Part shown: positions 5,555-7,944 of the stretch, piece after piece | Numbering within the stretch: the first letter of the stretch is position 1 | How the letters are laid out: the number at the start of each line of letters is the position of its first letter | DNA from: an uncultured Chitinophagaceae bacterium | Lineage (GTDB): Bacteria > Bacteroidota > Bacteroidia > Chitinophagales > Chitinophagaceae | NCBI GenBank assembly: GCA_937996595.1 | Contig: CALKVC010000162.1 | Coordinates: 1 to 7,944 of the forward strand | Direction: 5' to 3' | DNA: 7,944 bases | Program-made: the position numbers and the translations under genes | The notes under the pieces: generated by a model | Seen by the model: the letters and a program-made list of their open reading frames with translations, nothing else | The model's database searches: none | What the model was told of the DNA's origin: nothing

Positions 5555-5702
5555 ACATGCTCTCACGCACTGTGTGTGAAGAATACAATATGTGGCTTCC
5601 CTTCACTATTCCAGTGCGGATATTGGATAAGCAATGACCAAGTTTTCAGCGTTTTTTATACTTCTGAATATATATAAGCATGTCCTGAATAAACTTCAGT
5701 AT
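5555..5702. other. Non-coding stretch before the recombinase gene
   Basis: No gene is supported; the only open frame here continues antisense-like into the recombinase and has no recognisable features. Small structures are present: a TCACGCA/TGTGTGA hairpin, a CTGAATA direct repeat at 5664 and 5685 (exactly 21 bp apart), and CTGAA/TTCAG inverted arms at 5685-5689 and 5695-5699. Such repeats could be recombinase-binding sites, but none is strong. Confidence 0.5.
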
Positions 5703-5738
5703 CAAAATAGTTCTGCGTTAAAAACAAGAACTATTTTG
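5703..5738. repeat. Perfect 12-bp inverted repeat directly before the recombinase start
   Basis: CAAAATAGTTCT (5703-5714) and AGAACTATTTTG (5727-5738) are perfect reverse complements around a 12-nt spacer, and the ATG follows 5 bp later. As RNA, the right arm covers the ribosome-landing region and would restrict translation. As DNA, it is a dyad typical of an operator or recombinase-binding site. No U tract follows the stem, so it is not a terminator. Confidence 0.8.
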
Positions 5739-5743
5739 CCAGT

Positions 5744-7021
5744 ATGTATTCCGAAGCCCCACAAAAAGAGACCATTCACTTGTACATCATGGTTCATAAG
5801 GATGAAGAAAGAATTGCAGTAGGTGTGCGGTATTTATCTGCTGTTAATGAAGCCATCCGTAATATTCCGGGTATTCGCTGGAGCAGGACAAAGCGTCGCT
5901 GGCATTTGCCGTTGCGGGAAGAATCGGTGCGGCTGCTGGTAAAGTTAACACAGGGTATTGCAGACGTTAATATTGACATGCTGACGGAATACCTGTCTCA
6001 AAAGAAAGAAGATCCGTTGCCGGAAACGGGGAATATGGCCCAAAGCCATGAAGCTATTGCCATTGAAACGTTGAGGAAGATCAGGAACGGGCCTGCGGTA
6101 GCTTCCAGTTTATCGCCTGAAAACAATGAAGCGTTGCGTTTATTTATGCAAATGCTAATTATAAAGGCATATAGTCCGAAAACCCTGCGTACATATCGTA
6201 ATGAGTTTATGCGGTTCCTGGTAAAGCTGGGAAAAGTAAGTGCGCATAAGCTGAATGCGATACATATAAAGAAATATATGGAATACTGTGCAACAGAGGA
6301 GAAGTTGTCGGAGAATACCTTGCACAGCCGGTTAAATGCCATTAAGTTCTATTATGAGCAGGTATTGGAGCAGGATAAAATGTTATGGGCCATTCCCCGG
6401 GCCAAGCGCCCCATGTTGTTGCCAAAAGTACTAAGTGAGGGAGAGTTAAAGCGGATGTTTGCATCGGTAAAAAATCTGAAGCACAAGGCCATATTGTTTA
6501 CTGCTTACAGTGCCGGGTTGCGGGTAAGCGAGGTGGTAAAGTTGCGGGTGCAGGATATTGACAGTGAGCGGATGCAGATATTTGTAGCCCGGGCCAAAGG
6601 TAAGAAAGACCGTGTGGTGAAGTTAAGTGTATTGTTACTGGATGTGTTGCGGCAGTATATGAAATTGCATAAGCCACAGCCCACATATTATTTATTCAGC
6701 AGTGATGATGGAGACGGGCCATATAGTGAGCGGAGTGCGCAGCAGGTATTTCAGCGGGCAAAACGTTATGCCGGCATAAATAAGGAGATTGGGTTTCATG
6801 GGTTGCGTCACAGTTTTGCCACCCATTTATTAGAAAAGGGCATTGATGTAAAGTACATTAAAGAAATATTAGGTCATTTTGATATACGAACTACAGAGCG
6901 TTATCTTCATATCAGTAAGGAAAACCTGGTAAATATTATCAGTCCATTAGACACGTTGTATGACTACGACCCAGCTCATCCGCAGATTGGCGCAATCAAC
7001 AATCCTGAATCTAAACAGTAG
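5744..7021 (+). CDS. Tyrosine recombinase (XerD-like integrase) with an extra N-terminal domain
   Basis: Site-specific recombinase of 425 aa. Residues 1-90 form an added domain (PGIRWSRTKRRWHLP at 42-56) seen in many Bacteroidota integrases and probably an arm- or DNA-binding module. The SAM-like core-binding domain is at about 125-212 (YSPKTLRTYRNEF, LSENTLHSRLNAIKFYYEQV). The catalytic domain is at about 228-400, with every active-site residue present: R260 (GLRVSEV), K285 (AKGKKDR), H352 and R355 (HGLRHSFATHLL), H378 (ILGHFD) and nucleophile Y387 (TTERYLHI). It lacks the extra helix-bearing insert before HxLRH that marks integron integrases, so by sequence it is XerD-like. It stands alone, without excisionase or relaxase, and directly precedes a gene bracketed by attC-like ends. 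A short tail after SPLD is poorly conserved. No clear promoter was found; the 12-bp dyad precedes the ATG. Confidence 0.96.
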   Translation: MYSEAPQKETIHLYIMVHKDEERIAVGVRYLSAVNEAIRNIPGIRWSRTKRRWHLPLREESVRLLVKLTQGIADVNIDMLTEYLSQKKEDPLPETGNMAQSHEAIAIETLRKIRNGPAVASSLSPENNEALRLFMQMLIIKAYSPKTLRTYRNEFMRFLVKLGKVSAHKLNAIHIKKYMEYCATEEKLSENTLHSRLNAIKFYYEQVLEQDKMLWAIPRAKRPMLLPKVLSEGELKRMFASVKNLKHKAILFTAYSAGLRVSEVVKLRVQDIDSERMQIFVARAKGKKDRVVKLSVLLLDVLRQYMKLHKPQPTYYLFSSDDGDGPYSERSAQQVFQRAKRYAGINKEIGFHGLRHSFATHLLEKGIDVKYIKEILGHFDIRTTERYLHISKENLVNIISPLDTLYDYDPAHPQIGAINNPESKQ

Positions 7022-7051
7022 AATTCATTCATTTAGAAGGCTTAAAGAAAA

Positions 7052-7083
7052 TTTGGTGATTCGTACAATAGCGGCAATCTTTG
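7052..7083 (+). promoter_or_regulatory. Promoter at the recombinase-proximal boundary, driving the TPR gene
   Basis: TTTG at 7052-7055, a 20-bp spacer and AATCTTTG at 7076-7083 match the Bacteroidota promoter at both boxes, with one mismatch in the -7 (AA for TA). Transcription should start near 7088, inside or just after the GTTATGCGCC boundary. The promoter lies on the recombinase side, so any segment inserted at this boundary would be expressed from it, as with Pc promoters of integrons. Confidence 0.55.
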
Positions 7084-7084
7084 T

Positions 7085-7094
7085 GTTATGCGCC
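7085..7094 (+). repeat. Left boundary GTTATGCGCC of the TPR gene segment, attI/R'-like
   Basis: It is the exact reverse complement of GGCGCATAAC at 7893-7902. GTTATGC resembles the R' core (GTTRRRY) of integron attC sites, where recombination occurs after the first G. GCGGCAA at 7071-7077 precedes it, partly matching the complement of TTTGCGC behind the right copy. Between the recombinase stop and this site there is only the 60-bp promoter-bearing region. Confidence 0.5.
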
Positions 7095-7114
7095 ATTTAA
7101 AAGAACCTGCAACT

Positions 7115-7885
7115 ATGAAATATCTTTTAGTATCATTTCTATTTTTACTGACAACAACCTTTGTAAAAGGACAAGAAGAGGCACAAAAAGCTTTTAGTGA
7201 AGGTGTCCGACTTTTAAAAGCAGAAAAATTTGCAGACGCCGAAAGAAATTTTTCACTAGCCATTTCAAAAGGTGAAACAAAAAATGGACTTAAAATGTCA
7301 TACATATACAAAGCATTTGCTCTTAACGGACAAAACAAATATGATGACGCAATCTCTTGTTTTGACAAAGCAATAGAAATGGATTCTCTTGACCCGGCTA
7401 CTTATACAGACAGAGCAAAAACATTTTCTTACAAGAAGGACTACAATAAAGCCATTAATGATTTCAACAAGGTTTTAGAGTTTGACACAACAGCAAAACA
7501 AGCCGAAACTGCCTATTATTATTTAGGGCGAATAAAAATGTTACAGGGGAAAAATGAAGAAGCAATAAAATATTTTGACAAATTATTAATGCTTGTACCG
7601 ACTGACGCAGAAGGTTACTTTTTGCGTGGAACTGCTAAAAGTAACATTAGGGACATTGATGGTTCAATTAAAGATTTTGATTTGGCAATAAAATACAATG
7701 CAAACTACATGGAAGCATATGCAAATCGTGGTGTTCAGAAAATTAATAAAATTCCTGTAATCGAGAAAATCGGTAAAAATATTGACTGTTTTGAAGACCC
7801 ATGTTCGGACTTATTAAAAGCCCAAAAATTAGGTGACAGAAGTGTGAATGATATGATTTATTTATACTGCAAGAAATGCAAATAA
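7115..7885 (+). CDS. Secreted tetratricopeptide-repeat protein
   Basis: A 256-aa protein with signal peptide MKYLLVSFLFLLTTTFVKG (1-19) and probable cleavage before Q20, so likely periplasmic or surface exposed. Five consecutive TPR units follow at about 23-56, 61-93, 94-127, 131-164 and 165-198, each with the A/G...Y..AI..F..AI pattern (for example YDDAISCFDKAIEMD and YNKAINDFNKVLEFD). The C-terminal region has Cys225, 230, 252 and 255, with DPCSDLLKAQKLGD and a terminal CKKC. TPRs bind proteins; the partner is unknown. ATG 7115 is chosen over ATG 7088, because the signal peptide starts there and 7088 lies inside the GTTATGCGCC boundary. The gene is clearly AT-richer than thrS or the recombinase and is bracketed by inverted boundaries, so it is probably a mobile cassette. 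Confidence 0.88.
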   Translation: MKYLLVSFLFLLTTTFVKGQEEAQKAFSEGVRLLKAEKFADAERNFSLAISKGETKNGLKMSYIYKAFALNGQNKYDDAISCFDKAIEMDSLDPATYTDRAKTFSYKKDYNKAINDFNKVLEFDTTAKQAETAYYYLGRIKMLQGKNEEAIKYFDKLLMLVPTDAEGYFLRGTAKSNIRDIDGSIKDFDLAIKYNANYMEAYANRGVQKINKIPVIEKIGKNIDCFEDPCSDLLKAQKLGDRSVNDMIYLYCKKCK

Positions 7886-7892
7886 GAAAAAC

Positions 7893-7944
7893 GGCGCATA
7901 ACAGTGTATTTGCGCAACTTCGGGCGGACAGTAGTAAATTCAGC
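7893..7944 (+). repeat. Left half of an attC-like site, cut by the window edge
   Basis: GGCGCATAAC (7893-7902) starts 8 bp after the TPR stop and mirrors the left boundary. R''-like GCATAAC is followed, after a 6-bp gap, by TTTGCGCAAC (7909-7918) and CGGGCGGAC (7921-7929). This order, AAC-ending core, short spacer, second box, then GC-rich arm, is how the 5' half of an integron attC site is built. The second half, which would have to contain the complement and end in GTTATGC, lies beyond the window. Confidence 0.5.

Noticed and set aside
5634..5822. 62-codon plus-strand open frame before the recombinase
   Set aside because: It spans the 12-bp dyad and overlaps the recombinase start in another frame, with no recognisable features.
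7088..7114. ATG 7088 as start of the TPR protein
   Set aside because: It lies inside the GTTATGCGCC boundary. The in-frame ATG 7115 opens directly into a signal peptide, and the nine extra residues would place charged residues before it.

Overview
The window reads as a chromosomal segment of a Bacteroidota bacterium, most likely a member of the Chitinophagales/Chitinophagaceae. The evidence is the sequence style of ThrRS and IF3, a secreted protein with a C-terminal domain I associate with that group, several close matches to the Bacteroidota sigma promoter (-33 TTTG, -7 TAnnTTTG), and ribosome-binding regions that are A-rich rather than Shine-Dalgarno. No database search was possible; family names come from recognisable motifs.

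Left part (1-4798), core genome. A secreted protein of unknown function runs leftward off the window edge. A divergent promoter region (935-1123) separates it from thrS (threonyl-tRNA synthetase). Then come infC (translation initiation factor IF3), an intrinsic terminator, and rluF (23S rRNA pseudouridine synthase). These three genes serve translation. The usual infC partners rpmI-rplT do not follow here. The thrS-infC spacer is almost wholly built of two families of 7-bp tandem repeats, and a third array, the reverse complement of the first, sits directly behind rluF.

Right part (4799-7944), accessory. An AT-rich two-gene segment holds a small conserved-looking protein and a nucleotidyltransferase broken by a frameshift at its active site. 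Next is a 425-aa tyrosine recombinase with an extra N-terminal domain and a 12-bp inverted repeat just before its start codon. Last is an AT-rich gene for a secreted TPR protein. The TPR gene is bracketed by a perfect 10-bp inverted sequence, GTTATGCGCC at 7085 and GGCGCATAAC at 7893. The right copy leads into what looks like the first half of an integron attC site, cut by the window edge. A good promoter match ends 1 bp before the left copy, so it would drive the bracketed gene.

The most interesting reading is an integron-like locus. A XerD-like recombinase without the IntI-specific insert lies in the same direction as the gene it precedes (the 'reverse' layout known from Treponema denticola), followed by a promoter-bearing attI-like boundary and a first gene cassette. 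The upstream AT-rich segment has similar but weaker GTTAT-type ends. The cassette interpretation is an inference; the inverted boundaries, the recombinase and the promoter spacing are visible directly.
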